Part shown: piece after piece, positions 10,426 through 21,027 of the stretch
Numbering within the stretch: the stretch's first letter is position 1
How the letters are laid out: each line of letters begins with the position of its first letter
Source of the DNA: Alisma plantago-aquatica
Taxonomy: Eukaryota; Streptophyta; Magnoliopsida; Alismatales; Alismataceae
NCBI GenBank assembly: GCA_963693085.1
Contig: OY856412.1
Span: 1,129,070,744 to 1,129,134,743 of the forward strand
Direction: 5' to 3'
Length of the DNA: 64,000 nucleotides
Notes under the pieces: generated by a model
Databases searched by the model: none
What the model saw: only the letters and a program-made list of their open reading frames with translations
Told to the model about the DNA's origin: nothing
Translations under genes and position numbers: made by a program

Positions 10426-12051
10426 ATGCCGCCCCACGTCGAGCCACTCCAGTCTGAAGGAGAATGCCCAGGGCGAGCTCGGCCCCATTCGCCTCCACCA
10501 GAAGTCAACGATCGCTATGACGGTGATGATAACCTCGAAGATCCGAAAACGGAGTAGTTCGAGGAAGGCCATCACCACGATAGACGTCATCGCCACCAGA
10601 GGCACAGAAAAAACCACAATAATCAGGAACGACACCGAGATGCCAGTGATAGTGTCGACTCGGAGGAAGAAGAGAAAATGCCGAGGGAGTTGGCATCCAC
10701 GAAGGCCAACAACTCCCAGCGTCTCGTCATTATCCCGCGTTTCAATGCGACAAATTTTGAGCTTCATCCGTTGGTTATCTCAATGACCCAGAATAAAAGT
10801 TTTAGGGGAAGTTCCAAGAACGACAACCCCTACCACCACCTGGATGCCTTCAAAAATATATGCGATACTATAAAGATGCGGGGGGTCCCCCAAGAAGTCA
10901 TATACTATAAGGGCTTCATTTTCTCCTTGGAGGACAAAGCTCTGTCATGGTATCTTAGGTTACCTCACCAATCTATAAACAGATGGGGAGCACTGGCTGA
11001 CGCATTTGTGAACAAATTCTACCCCACTGAAAGGACTGTGAGAAACAGGCAGAAGATAACCTCTTTTATGCAGAAGCCCAATGAGAGTCTCCATGACGCT
11101 TGGGAATGATACCAGGAATATCAAAGGGACTGCCCTCACCATAACTATAAGAAGGGTTTCCTAGTCACCACCTTTTACAATGGTCTGACCCCAGATGAAA
11201 GGGTGTCACTTAATGCGGCAGAAGGCAGTGACTTCCTTGGGAAAAAGTCGAGCAAGTCTGAAAAGATCATCAAAAACATGGCCGAGCTGCTAGCCGACAC
11301 TGATTACGATAGATCCGACAGAGGACATGCTAAAAAGAGCAGTGAATGGCCCTCTCTTCAGTCTAAGGCACTGGAGTCCATTACTTCACAGATACAAAGA
11401 ATAGCTACAAATGTTAAGCAACTGAGGGAATCTGGTGGGAAGGGAAAGAAGACAGTCGAAAAAGTGATGAAATGCGTAACCTACAGTGAAGGAGGGCATG
11501 GGGTAGATAATTGCATCTACACCCGACCGGATGCAGTCAGTGATACTGACTCTGAAGACGAAGGGACTAAAAATGTCTCTTTTGTGAGTTTCAAAAGGCC
11601 AGACCACCCCGGTTTCAATTACGGCAACAAGGACGCAGCTGAGAACACACATTAGCTGCATAGCTCGTCTAAGCCATCGCAAGCCTTCGAGAAAAGAGGG
11701 GGGCCAAGTCAGTATACCAAGAACACCCAGTTTCAGCTAGCCAAGGGAAATTTCCAGGTACAAGGTAAATATCAAGGGTCAAACAAAGAATAGGACAAGG
11801 GCTCGAGCCAATCAGATGTGATTGGCTAGCTATTCGATTTCGTGAATAGGCAGGACACTATCAACAATCAACTAGCGCAAAGCGCGCTGTCAAACTCTGA
11901 CATTTTGAACTCTCTGCATGTACAATTGGCGGACATGCAAACACATCAATGCCAAATTGATCAGCAACTAGCTCAGTTGGCCGAGATCGGGAAGAAACCG
12001 TCAGGGAAGATACCATCAAATATAGAGACTGCCAAGAAGGCAGGACTGTGA
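10426..12051 (+). pseudogene. gag of element B, one frame with five stops
   Basis: A single frame runs 542 codons from the ATG at 10426 to the TGA at 12049-12051. The N-terminal 85 codons are hydrophilic and His/Arg/Glu-rich. The retrotransposon gag domain (about codons 85-280) has SWYLRLP, WGALADAFVNKFYP, FMQKPNESLHDAWE, then CPHHNYKKGF and TTFYNGL. The C-terminus is Gln-rich (QQLAQLAEIGKKPSGKIPS), as in Athila-type gag. I see no zinc knuckle. In-frame stops are TAG 10555-10557, TGA 11107-11109, TAG 11653-11655, TAG 11791-11793 and TAG 11827-11829. There is no sign of a frameshift. The product would be the capsid precursor; the pattern of stops suggests methylation-driven decay. Confidence 0.85.
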
Positions 12052-13231
12052 CCGCAGAGGCAAGGACAAAGATGCAGGAAGGAGAAGCTGAAGATGGAAA
12101 ATGTAGTGCTTCTCGGGAGGCATCCCGAGCTCTCTTTTATTTCTTAGAATAGGATGCATTTTATTTTCATGCAAAACAAACATTACAAACATTATGGACT
12201 GTAATAAGGCCCGAGTCGGTACATGCGCCTCATGCACTGACTCTTTTGTTTTATGGGCCACCGCACTGCTTTATAGACCGGGATGGGTAATACCATCTGA
12301 GGCCGGGGGCTTAGCCTTAAGACAATGATGTTTTACTCATCAACTGCTTTCTCCCGCTCTATTTTCTGGTTTTTCTTTTTGTTTTGGCTCTCAAAGGTTC
12401 ATATCAGGCAGTTCATATCGGGCAGCCGCCCAACTGACTTGCTGAACGTACCCATATCGTGCAAAGGAGTGACTACCCTCATGTAACAGATGGACTGCGC
12501 GTCTCGGGGATGACTTACCCCAACGGCCGATGCGCACCCGAAGTTACCCGTTTTTACCCCCGATTGGGATCGCTATAAATAGCCTGGCGAGTTTACCGTG
12601 TCGGGCTACTGCCTTACTATTTTCACCTACCCGTGTCATGCATTGATTTTCTGAGTTAGCTCCCGTATCGTGCAAGATCCCTGCTCTCGTATCGCACGGA
12701 AGTTTAAGAACACATCAAGGTATAGCCTGACAGACCGTATCGCCTGACATGATCTTTTTTTCATGAGTAATTTATCGGGCATGAACCCTTGTTAGCTGAG
12801 CGATCTTTTATCACCCGATACATATGTCACACATCATACCTTTTATTCGTGTTTTCCCGATACACCCATGATGAGTGATATCCATATCGCCCATCTTTGT
12901 ATCGCCTCTCCCGTTTTGTTGGCGGGTGATGCACCACTTTCTTTTCAGAGAACCCTGTCGGGTGTCTTATCTTTCGCGACCGTATCGCCCGCCACACCCA
13001 TGACGGGCGACATACCTGACACGTATCTATCGCCATATCACCTTGTTCTTTATCGCATGTATGATATCTCGATGTGACGGGCGATACCCATATCTCATAT
13101 CGGGCACGAGACTTCCCCTCTGAAAACCCAGTGACGCCCGATACAGTGGCATGGATCATTGTCATATCAATCCAATTCTTTTTTTTTCTACACTAGCACA
13201 TTTTAACTAATCAACTAATTTGTTAACAAAA
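12052..13231 (+). other. Non-coding spacer of element B with a dense TATCGGGC motif
   Basis: About 1.2 kb separates gag from ORF2, the place where pol would lie in an Athila element. No RT, integrase or protease motif is visible in any frame. From 12410 to 13150 I count at least 16 copies of TATCG or CGATA, mostly within GTATCGSSC or GCCCGATAC contexts on either strand. Such a 5-mer pair would be expected about once or twice. The same motif recurs in the LTRs, for example at 8823-8836 and 9321-9350. Its function is unknown. Confidence 0.75.
12574..12581 (+). promoter_or_regulatory. Possible internal TATA box upstream of ORF2 (element B)
   Basis: TATAAATA occurs 658 bp before the ORF2 start, in the context ATCGCTATAAATAGCC. 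It matches the LTR box exactly in its eight bases and, like it, lies among CGATAC/TATCG motifs. It could drive a shorter transcript for ORF2 and ORF3, but there is no direct evidence for this. Confidence 0.35.
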
Positions 13232-15660
13232 ATGGCCCACATCAAGCAGAACGTTGTCTAGGTTGATGAACAAGGCAGGAGGGTCGCCTCCGAAGCAACC
13301 AACATCGGGCAAAAATGCCCGAATCCAGAAGCAGCCAGGCTGTCAGCTACGAAAAAGAGGGCAAGGGTAGGAGAAGCGACAACTCCAATCACCGCTCCAT
13401 CAGCAGCAGAAGAATCCCTGGAACACACACCAGGGAGGTTCGTGCCGAGAGACGGCAAGCACACACGTCGTTATGCGGATCTGGCAACCAGGCTCTACAG
13501 GTCGAGCCGGTTCTGCCACCAGTCTTCGTTCGTCGAGCTGGGCATCTATGAAAGACTGAAGGGCATCCTCACCGCTGCAAGGCTGAGAAGGATCTTCTTT
13601 AGCCGGTCCTCTTCCTACGCCGAATTCATGAGGGAGTTCATGTCCTCTCTCCGCCGGGTGAAGAACTCTACTGCGGAAAAAGAAGAATACGGCGGGCCGG
13701 ATAGACTCCAAGCCCATCTATATAACTCAGAGCACGCTATCTCCGAGAAGCTGCTAAACAAGATCTTCTCTTCCAGTGAGGAAGAGGAGAATCTGATGAA
13801 TAATGGTGAGAGAATCACCGAAGGAGACAAGTTCAGTCCCGTGGAGCTCTGGGGTAGGCTAACCGATGAGACATCTTATAAGCCGGGATGCAAAGTGGCG
13901 GCCGTGCACTCATACTTTTGGAGGATAGTGCACAAACTGGTGGCATGCTTGTTGTTCAGCAAGAACGAGTCTAGCAATATTTACACAGAAGAACTCCATG
14001 TCATGTGGCACATGATGGAGGGACGAGTGATCAACCTCAGGCGGTTTTTGCTGAACATGCTGCACCCGATAAAAGATGCCACCAAAGAATACTATATGGG
14101 TGACATTGTCAACCTGATTGTGGTTGGGCTCAGGTACCCAAAAGAGCCGCGTAGCCTTTTGAGGATACATGGCGATGAAGTGATCGACATCAAGTACCTG
14201 ATGAGGACCAACATCGTAAAGAAGGAGGGGAGGGACTACTCTACAAGTTTACAAGGACGAACATCCTTCTCCTGCTTCCTCGCTGCGCCAATTACGACGC
14301 AGAAAAACTGGTCTTCACTACCACATAGATTGAAGATCTGGCAGTATACGCAACCTATGCCGCCACCACCAGAGCCCAGGAAAGGGCGGTCACGAGAGGA
14401 GAACCTATTCCACTCGGTCCAAGGCGGGAAAAAGCTCCAACAGCCCACACCGAGCCAGTAGAAACTCCAGAGCTACCGACGACAGCAGTCTTTAGAGCTA
14501 TCATCACTCCTTCTATACCAGCCACTACCACAACAACAATTGTGGTGGCGGAAGAAGAGCCGGTGACCGTGGAGGTCACCGAGCCCACGGCTACTGGGGC
14601 TGTCGCGGGAGAGACAACCGCAGCCCCTGAAATTCCTGTATTGCCTGAAGAGGCAGACGAAGGGCCGCAGCCAGACACCAATAATGAGGTGTTCGCCGCG
14701 ATCCTTCAGACAGAGCTCGAAGGTGCGTAGCTGACACCGACACCGTCGCCAATGTCTCCCGTTGCAGCTGCTGACGAGATCGCCGCCAGTGTAGAGGTGG
14801 AGCAACATCCGCCCACACCACGACCTTCTCCACCACGACAACGAGGCAAGGCAGTGATAGCTGAAAGAGCGTCATCGCCTCGCCTGGCGGCATCTGCATC
14901 GCAAACGATTGAGATAGATTCTACCTCACCCGATGGACCATCACGCGAGCAAGATATCGCGAGGACAGGAGGGAGACCCGCGGGAACCCCTCCGTCACTC
15001 GGGAAGATGTTAGGGCACGAGCTCGACTACTTGTGGGAGGTAACAGATAACAACTCAGCTACCTATATTTCCTTAACCCGAAAGTTTGCATCTTTGTAAG
15101 ACAGGCTGAATAGCCAAGAACGAGAGCTGTTGACTCTAGATAGCCTTCCCGACGGACTAGTGATTTTGACTGCGACACTTCAACAAGTTCTCCAATGCCT
15201 CGATAAGATCGAGGAAAGGCTAGACAGGGGGAACGACCATCCACGCCGAAGGAAACCGAGAAGGTCGCCGTCACCCCCTAGCCGAGGCTCTCCTCCTTCT
15301 TCGTCAACGTCCTCCTCAAAATCAGCGTCCTCCTCTGCCTCCAGCAGGCGATCAACAACGCTCGAGGAGGGGCGCCGCAAAGGTCAGCCGACGGAGCTCC
15401 AGCAGGACGGGAGAGCTCCCTAGGCCTGGAAGAAGAAAATCCCTCAGTCCCCCTGGACGAAGATGAAGACGATAACAGAGATATCATCGTCGGGGTAGAC
15501 TCTTCTAATGAATCTGAGGGAGAAAGGGGGATGTTTATGCTGTCAATGAAAGACATATCCCCTGAAGAAGACGCTCGATGGCAGATAAGTTCCGTGAGCC
15601 ATCCGAGATACCCTCCTTTGAGATGGCCAACTTTGATAGAAGAGCCATCAGATACCTGAC
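13232..15660 (+). pseudogene. ORF2 of element B, plant mobile-domain-like protein
   Basis: The ATG at 13232 opens a frame broken by a TAG at codon 10 (13259-13261). It then runs open to 14461. Its central part (13490-14150) resembles the putative plant transposon protein domain found in many plant retroelement ORFs: YAEFMREFMSSL, AISEKLLNKIF, SPVELWGRLT, YFWRIVHKLVAC, EELHVMWHMMEGR and MGDIVNLI. After a frameshift near 14440-14530 the frame continues through a Pro/Thr/Ala-rich segment, a short coiled stretch (LQQVLQCLDKIEERLDR, near 15180) and an Arg/Ser-rich tail. Another frameshift near 15417 leads to an acidic end at 15657-15659. The function is unknown; the position corresponds to the extra or env-like ORF of Athila-type elements. 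Confidence 0.65.
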
Positions 15661-17227
15661 GATTAGAGACCAAAATTTGCTGAATAAGGTCTTAAGATAG
15701 CAGGGTGATGAAGAAGACGTCGTCTGGAGCGACGACTACTTCTCCGTACGATGGGAAGATCTTTGAAGCATGTTCCGCATGCCAGCCGTCGTCAGAAAAA
15801 GACTGTTTAGGGTCCTTGAAAGCGCGATAATAGAAAATATCGACAGCAGGACAGGTCAGAAGATAATATACAACACTACCCTGACCTTGGCGAGAAGGCT
15901 GATGAAGGGAGATTCAGACTCTAGTGCGGTGGCCGACATGCTGAACCACATCAAAAAGAATAGACCAAACTTCGTGTTGGCCCCGTATAAGCACCGCAAC
16001 GTGTGGTTCCTCTACATGGCAGATCTCAGGAACCACGACGTCCAGCTGTTGAGATGCAGCAGCGACGAGGTGCCACGCTCCAGGAATGTTTTCAGCCGCC
16101 CGGAGGACAAGAAATTGAGGCTCCTACCACTGCGTCTCCTAAGAGTTATCAAGCACAGAAGCCAACGTCACAAAGACATTTGGAACTTCTTTTCTATCTG
16201 AGACCTCCCCATCCAGGTAGAAAAGGGAAGTGAAAACAGTGCCTTCGCCATCTTGAGTGCCATGGAGGTGCTCCATACATTCGAAAACCTGAGAGCCCTT
16301 ACGGGCACATGCTTCTATCACCGCGGGAGTATTTATGGCATGTTGCTAATCAAGTACAAGCGCTATTTCCGAGACACAGGGGTGCCTGAGAAGCTGCTGG
16401 ATAGCGACCTAGAAGAAGACACTTTTCAATCGAGTAGCTCCCCAGAGAAAGAGGCGGAGATGGCGACTGACACCCACGGGGCAGGTAAGCAGTTAGAGAT
16501 CCTGCAGAAAGTGCACGGGATGGAAGACACTGCTTCGCCTGAAACTACAGAAGGGATGATCAAAAATTTCGACCGCTTCTCATGTGCTTCTCTCACGCAG
16601 GAGCAGCTCAACGATATCCTTCTGAAGTTGACTGATTCCACCCCAACGGATGTCGCATATGAGGCAGGCAATGTCATAGTCCCAGTCGATGGCTTAAGGG
16701 ACATGGTAAAAGAAGGAGGATGCTTGGCTATAACTATGGAGACCGCTTACATTCAAACAATACAGCCAAGGCTCGAACACGCATACATAGCTCATCCTAT
16801 CCTATTCAACGACATTTGCCTCGCCGATGAAATAGGAGCGAAACGAGCATTTTTGGAAGAATTGGAGAGCGAGGTTCCACACACAATCTTCCTGCCCGTC
16901 CTCCACTATAGCCATTGGACGCTCCTGACAATGTACACTCGGCAACGAGCGGGAATCTTCTACAATAGGTCGGACAACAACAAAAACCATCCAATGTCGT
17001 GTACATCAGAACCATTGTCATCCATCAAATGTCTAGTTCGAAAATACTACGACGAGGTGTCAAAGAGGATCCAACCATTCCTGGAAATGCAAACAAGCAA
17101 ATGGCACGAACTCCAGTTCTGCCACCGCTGTCTGCATCAGATTCCCCTATCCAACGGAGTTCCCACATCAGAAAAATGTTCCCATACATATGTACAACGT
17201 CACTATATTAGTAAAAACCTGATGTGA
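15578..17227 (+). pseudogene. ORF3 of element B, Ulp1/peptidase C48-like, possibly two tandem folds
   Basis: One frame of 550 codons runs from the ATG at 15578 to 17227, with stops at TAG 15698, TGA 15764 and TGA 16199. The C-terminal half has Ulp1-type features: HTIFLPVLHYSHWTLL with the His codon at 16913-16915, then GIFYN (Asn at the usual Asp place). After a +1 shift near 17085, QANGTN follows where Q-x-N-G-x-D-C is expected. There NS stands in place of DC, so the nucleophile Cys is missing. The N-terminal half shows a second similar layout: NVWFLYMADLRNHDVQLL (Val 16001-16003 at the His place), DLPIQ, then GSENSAFAIL where DCGxF is expected (Asn 16235-16237). Ulp1-type enzymes cleave SUMO-like modifiers; this copy could not. 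The domain calls are by eye. Confidence 0.6.
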
Positions 17228-17992
17228 CTTCTTTCCAGTTTGTTTCTATGTGCTTAACGAGATGCAAATTTTGTTATATCTTTCTAATAATGTTGCCTCA
17301 AACAAACAAAAGATTACATTTTTCCATGCCAAACAATTTCAAAAAAAATAATAATCTCACAACATCTAAGAGATGAGTATGGAGAAGGAAAAAGCTTCCC
17401 AAACAACAACAATCCCTCTTGTTTCCCCTTACCCAACAAAAATCCCAAAAAGAGAAAGCAGTCTTATGAGGGTGAATAAAAGCATGAGAGTTGTGCCCAA
17501 TAAAAGAAAAGAAAAAAAATTATATACACACTTGTCTTCCAAAAGTACCCATCTTTAGGCATGGTAGATCTAGGGCAGTGGTACGTAGGATGTGAAATCA
17601 CTGCTCTAAAGCCAACTGGCTTAGACTGTAGGGACTACTTGCCCGTTAACGGACCCTTACCTGGATGGACTGATGGGAAACAAGAAAAACCCCAAAAAGC
17701 CTAGACCTACCCAACACACAACTTTCGGCCCCAAAAATAAGCTGTTTGGTGTGAAAGCTAACTTCGGAATCATGCACCAAAGTCACACTGAAGCTGTAGA
17801 GAAAAATTTTATTGAAATAATAAAGCAAGAAACACGAGGTCTTTTGTTCGTTGTGGGAGAACATTATCTCTAAAGGCATCGCGATTCTTGTTTTACCTCT
17901 TGACATGAAAACTAAACCGAGCCAGAAGAAACATCACAAAATAAAGTTTAAATATTGATTGAGGACAATCAAAATGCTAAGTTTGGGGGAGT
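17228..17992 (+). other. 3' untranslated region and polypurine tract of element B
   Basis: The 765 bp between ORF3 and the right LTR hold no convincing ORF. They are A-rich in the first half. The region ends in AGTTTGGGGGAG (about 17980-17991), the polypurine tract, directly against the LTR start TGATAACACC at 17993. Confidence 0.75.
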
Positions 17993-19787
17993 TGATAACA
18001 CCAAATTTTGTGATGTTTTAGACTGTTATTCTGTTATCAAAACTGCCTTTTTAACTATTTTCCTCTCTGTTTATATGTACTTTTGCAATAATTGGCCAAA
18101 CGACGGTCTTAATTCAATATTTCTGTATTTTGCAGTGTTTTCCTCCAATTTTGACCCATTTATCGTCAATAAGGCCATCCCGGCCCACAAGCAAGTTCCA
18201 CATGCATCGGCCTTCCAGATGGCTGATAAGATCACAGCCCGACAGGGTAAGCACAACACACCGACGCGCGACATGAGGATGCCGCACGAGAAGGAACTAG
18301 AGGGCGATACGTCTTTTACCCGATAGGGAGCCGAGCTCGCCACGATAACAAAGCTTGTCGCATGACACAACCACCCATCGGCGGGCACCACTCGTCACGT
18401 AACCGACAGCCGACATCCTTGTGCTGGGCGATACCAATATTGGTCATCCACCGACCGCAAAGATAAGTGGTCACGTGGCACCCTGAGCACCATAACTTCC
18501 CCCAACCGCTGCCTATAAATAGCATCTATAGGAATCCAAAAAGACAGGTCAGAACGCTGCGCAAGTCATCTCAGGAAGGCTACAAAGAGCGAGAGTATTG
18601 TGCCTCAGTGGTTGTGACAGGCGACACTAGGTGAGCATTTCCCCATCCCGAGAGGGAGGGAATGGTTCACTTAGTGTCATCCCGAGCACCACTGCAGGCC
18701 GATATCGGCCGACATAACATAGATACTGGATACAAGTGACTGATACTAGATGCACTTCAGTTTAGCCCGACGCGATACTAACACCGATACATGTCGCCCG
18801 TCGTGGCGTGCCGCCCGAGAGGGTGCCGCCTGACATGACTGTATCGGGCCAGGGTTCTCGCACGATACAACACCCCATCACCACGTGCCGCCTGAGAGGG
18901 TGTGCCGCCTGACGTGGCCGTATCAGGCCAGGGTTCTACCCGATATCGGGTCGGAGGGTCAGCTGTAGCCTGTCGACCTTCTATGTCAAGAGGGCGATGT
19001 TTATCCTTTATTTCTGTCATTTATTTCTTTTATTTCCGCAATGTAATCAAACCTTTATATGTTAATAGAATTAGAAGAGTTTAATTATCTACTTCTTTAT
19101 GCTTGGTACCCTTGTTGGATGAATGCTATGTTTAATATCCGAACTCTAGCTTGTACGTTGGATCGTGTTTCTATTAGCTACTGAATCGTGTTTTCCTGTT
19201 GCAACAGCCTTGAGAGAGGTGTTGTGGCTCTAGTGTTTGGTCCGATTCTGGAGTACGAGAGTGCCCGGAATTGGAGTTGCTTTAGTAACCTTGCCACTCT
19301 AATTTAAGTCCAGCAACCTCGAGAGTGGTGTTGATGCTTGGTTAGAGGTACCCGCTCTGAGAGGAGGGGTACATGATGTTTCTGCTGCCGCTTGTTTTAC
19401 CAAAGTTTTCTCCTTGGTACCCTGCTTTAGCTTTAGTATTATCTCTCTGTTTCTGTTGCATGAAAACCCCTAAAAACTGATACATTCCTAAAACCTTAAT
19501 CTTTCTCATAACTCCATTTGGAGATAGGATTTTCTTTTGTTTTATCGATCTTGTTCTATTGTTCCCTTTTTGGGAACTTTATCATCTCTTTACCTCTCTG
19601 CCGGAGTGTAGCATGTCGATTCCGAGTTCTCAACACTACCACCCTTGTCCTTGTGTTCGACCTCATATATCTACTTCAACCCCGTAAACAAAGTTGCGGG
19701 GACCTAGAAGGATTTAGGTTATAAATTTAAAATCTCGACTACCTCAAATCCGCCTCCAATTTTAGGATGCACGATTTAGGCTGATCA
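17993..19787 (+). repeat. 3' LTR of element B
   Basis: This LTR is the same length (1795 bp) as the 5' copy. It ends GCTGATCA and is followed by the TAAGT duplication at 19788-19792. The differences from 8394-10188 that I saw are mainly C/T and G/A changes. The two 78-bp units are at about 18785-18943. Confidence 0.95.
18514..18521 (+). promoter_or_regulatory. TATA box in the 3' LTR of element B
   Basis: TATAAATA lies 521 bp into the LTR, at the same offset as in the 5' copy. Transcripts from here would run into the region to the right. Confidence 0.6.
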
Positions 19788-20210
19788 TAAGTCCACCATA
19801 GTAATGCATGTTCATTGAAATATGATTAATAACTTGGGTTTACCTAATTCTCTTCCCAAACATAATATTTTCTTTTCCTTTCTTTCTCAAGTATTTCATT
19901 ATGCACGTTACTATACAAGTACTTCAACCACTTACCAACTTTTGTTGATTTGTTGTTTCACATATTTTATAGGTTCAGAGCTAGCATGGAAGAAAAAGAT
20001 AGGGTGTGAGTAGTGTTTAGGTTGTACCTATTGTGTTAAGATCTCATTATCATACATGATTAGACTTATGTAAGATGTTCCTTCAATGGGTAATTGTAAT
20101 TCATATTGTAACATATACATGTTGAATGTTGAGAATGTATTGTGTATGCATTATGGTTATTTGTTCATGTATGCACATAATGCTTCTGCAATGCTCTCTA
20201 ATAAGATTAA

Positions 20211-21027
20211 TTGATTAACATTTTCAGACTTTGTCTTCTCATCCCCATGGGGTTGGGCAAGGTAGAATCCACAAGCGTTACACCCTATGTCCTGGAGATA
20301 CCACAGCCAGATGAACCCGCTCCCACCATGCCTAAGGCTGATAGGGATGCTTACTGGAAGCACTCTGAAGATGTTGTGGATGTTAAGTGCCTTATGTTGT
20401 GCTCAAATAATAATGATCTATAGAGATAACATGAGAACATGGATGTTATTGAGTTGGTTACACATCATAAGAACATGTACAAAGATCAGGAAAGACAAGA
20501 GGGATGTGATATCTCTAAGACATTATTCAAGTACAACATGGAAGAAGGAGATATAGTAGGTCCTCATGTACTCAAGATGATTGAGTATGTGAAGAACCTT
20601 GCTAAATTGGGATTTCCCTTGATGTGATATCTCTAAGACATTGTTCAAGTACAACATCGAAGAAGGAGATATAGTAGGTCCTCATGTACTCAAGTTGATT
20701 GAGTATGTGAAGAACCTTGCTAAATTGGGATTTCCCTTGGGTCAAGAGTTGGCTCCATATGTGATTTTGCAGTCACTGTTGGAATCATACTACCAATTTT
20801 TTAGGAACTACAACATGAATGATTTTGACAAGCCATTGTTAGAACTACTTGGCATTTTCAAGACAGTTAAAGTAAAGATGAAGATGGAAAAATCCAACTC
20901 TGTACTGGTGATCAATAGAGGGAAATCCAAGGGAAAAGGCAAAGCTAAGAAGAGTTCTAAAGATAGCCAGAAGATAAAGTCTTCCATACTGAAAGCTAAG
21001 GGAGGAGTAAATAAGGAAGGAAAATGA
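20211..21027 (+). pseudogene. copia gag remnant (element C)
   Basis: The N-terminal piece (20211-20423) carries DRDAYWKH and the typical start of copia gag. It stops early and is followed in another frame by GPHVLKMIEYVKNLAKLGFPL, a well-conserved plant copia gag block (GPHV-I-Y---L--LGFPL). That block is present twice because of a 118-bp tandem duplication. The remainder (to 21027) reads YVILQSLLESYYQFFRNYNMN and ends Lys-rich. No zinc knuckle remains. The duplication is not a multiple of three and shifts the frame. Confidence 0.75.
20503..20738 (+). repeat. 118-bp tandem duplication in the gag of element C
   Basis: The unit starting GATGTGATATCTCTAAGA occurs at 20503-20620 and again at 20621-20738. 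Only a few substitutions separate the copies, such as AACATGG against AACATCG. The unit length breaks the reading frame. Confidence 0.9.

Larger units (their letters stand above)
8394..19787 (+). mobile_element. Athila-like LTR element B: gag and Ulp1-like ORF, no pol
   Basis: Two 1795-bp LTRs (8394-10188 and 17993-19787) with TG...CA ends are flanked by a perfect 5-bp duplication TAAGT (8389-8393 and 19788-19792). A tRNA-Asp type primer-binding site follows the left LTR, and a purine tract precedes the right one. The internal 7.8 kb holds a gag frame (10426-12051), a non-coding spacer rich in a repeated motif, a second ORF (13232-15660) and a third ORF (15578-17227) resembling Ulp1 peptidases. 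No RT, RNase H, integrase or protease motif was found in any frame, so movement would need a partner element. The primer site, purine tract and gag style point to the Athila/Tat side of Ty3/gypsy; that placement is inference. The LTRs agree at roughly 95-96% over 220 bp compared by eye. Confidence 0.93.

Noticed and set aside
14355..15673. Long minus-strand open frames opposite ORF2 of element B
   Set aside because: They mirror the GC-rich, Pro/Ala/Ser-coding plus strand; composition explains them and no family motif is seen.
16253..17227. Ulp1-like ORF as a host SUMO protease gene
   Set aside because: It lies inside a complete LTR pair with matching target duplication, continues the upstream frame, and lacks the catalytic Cys.
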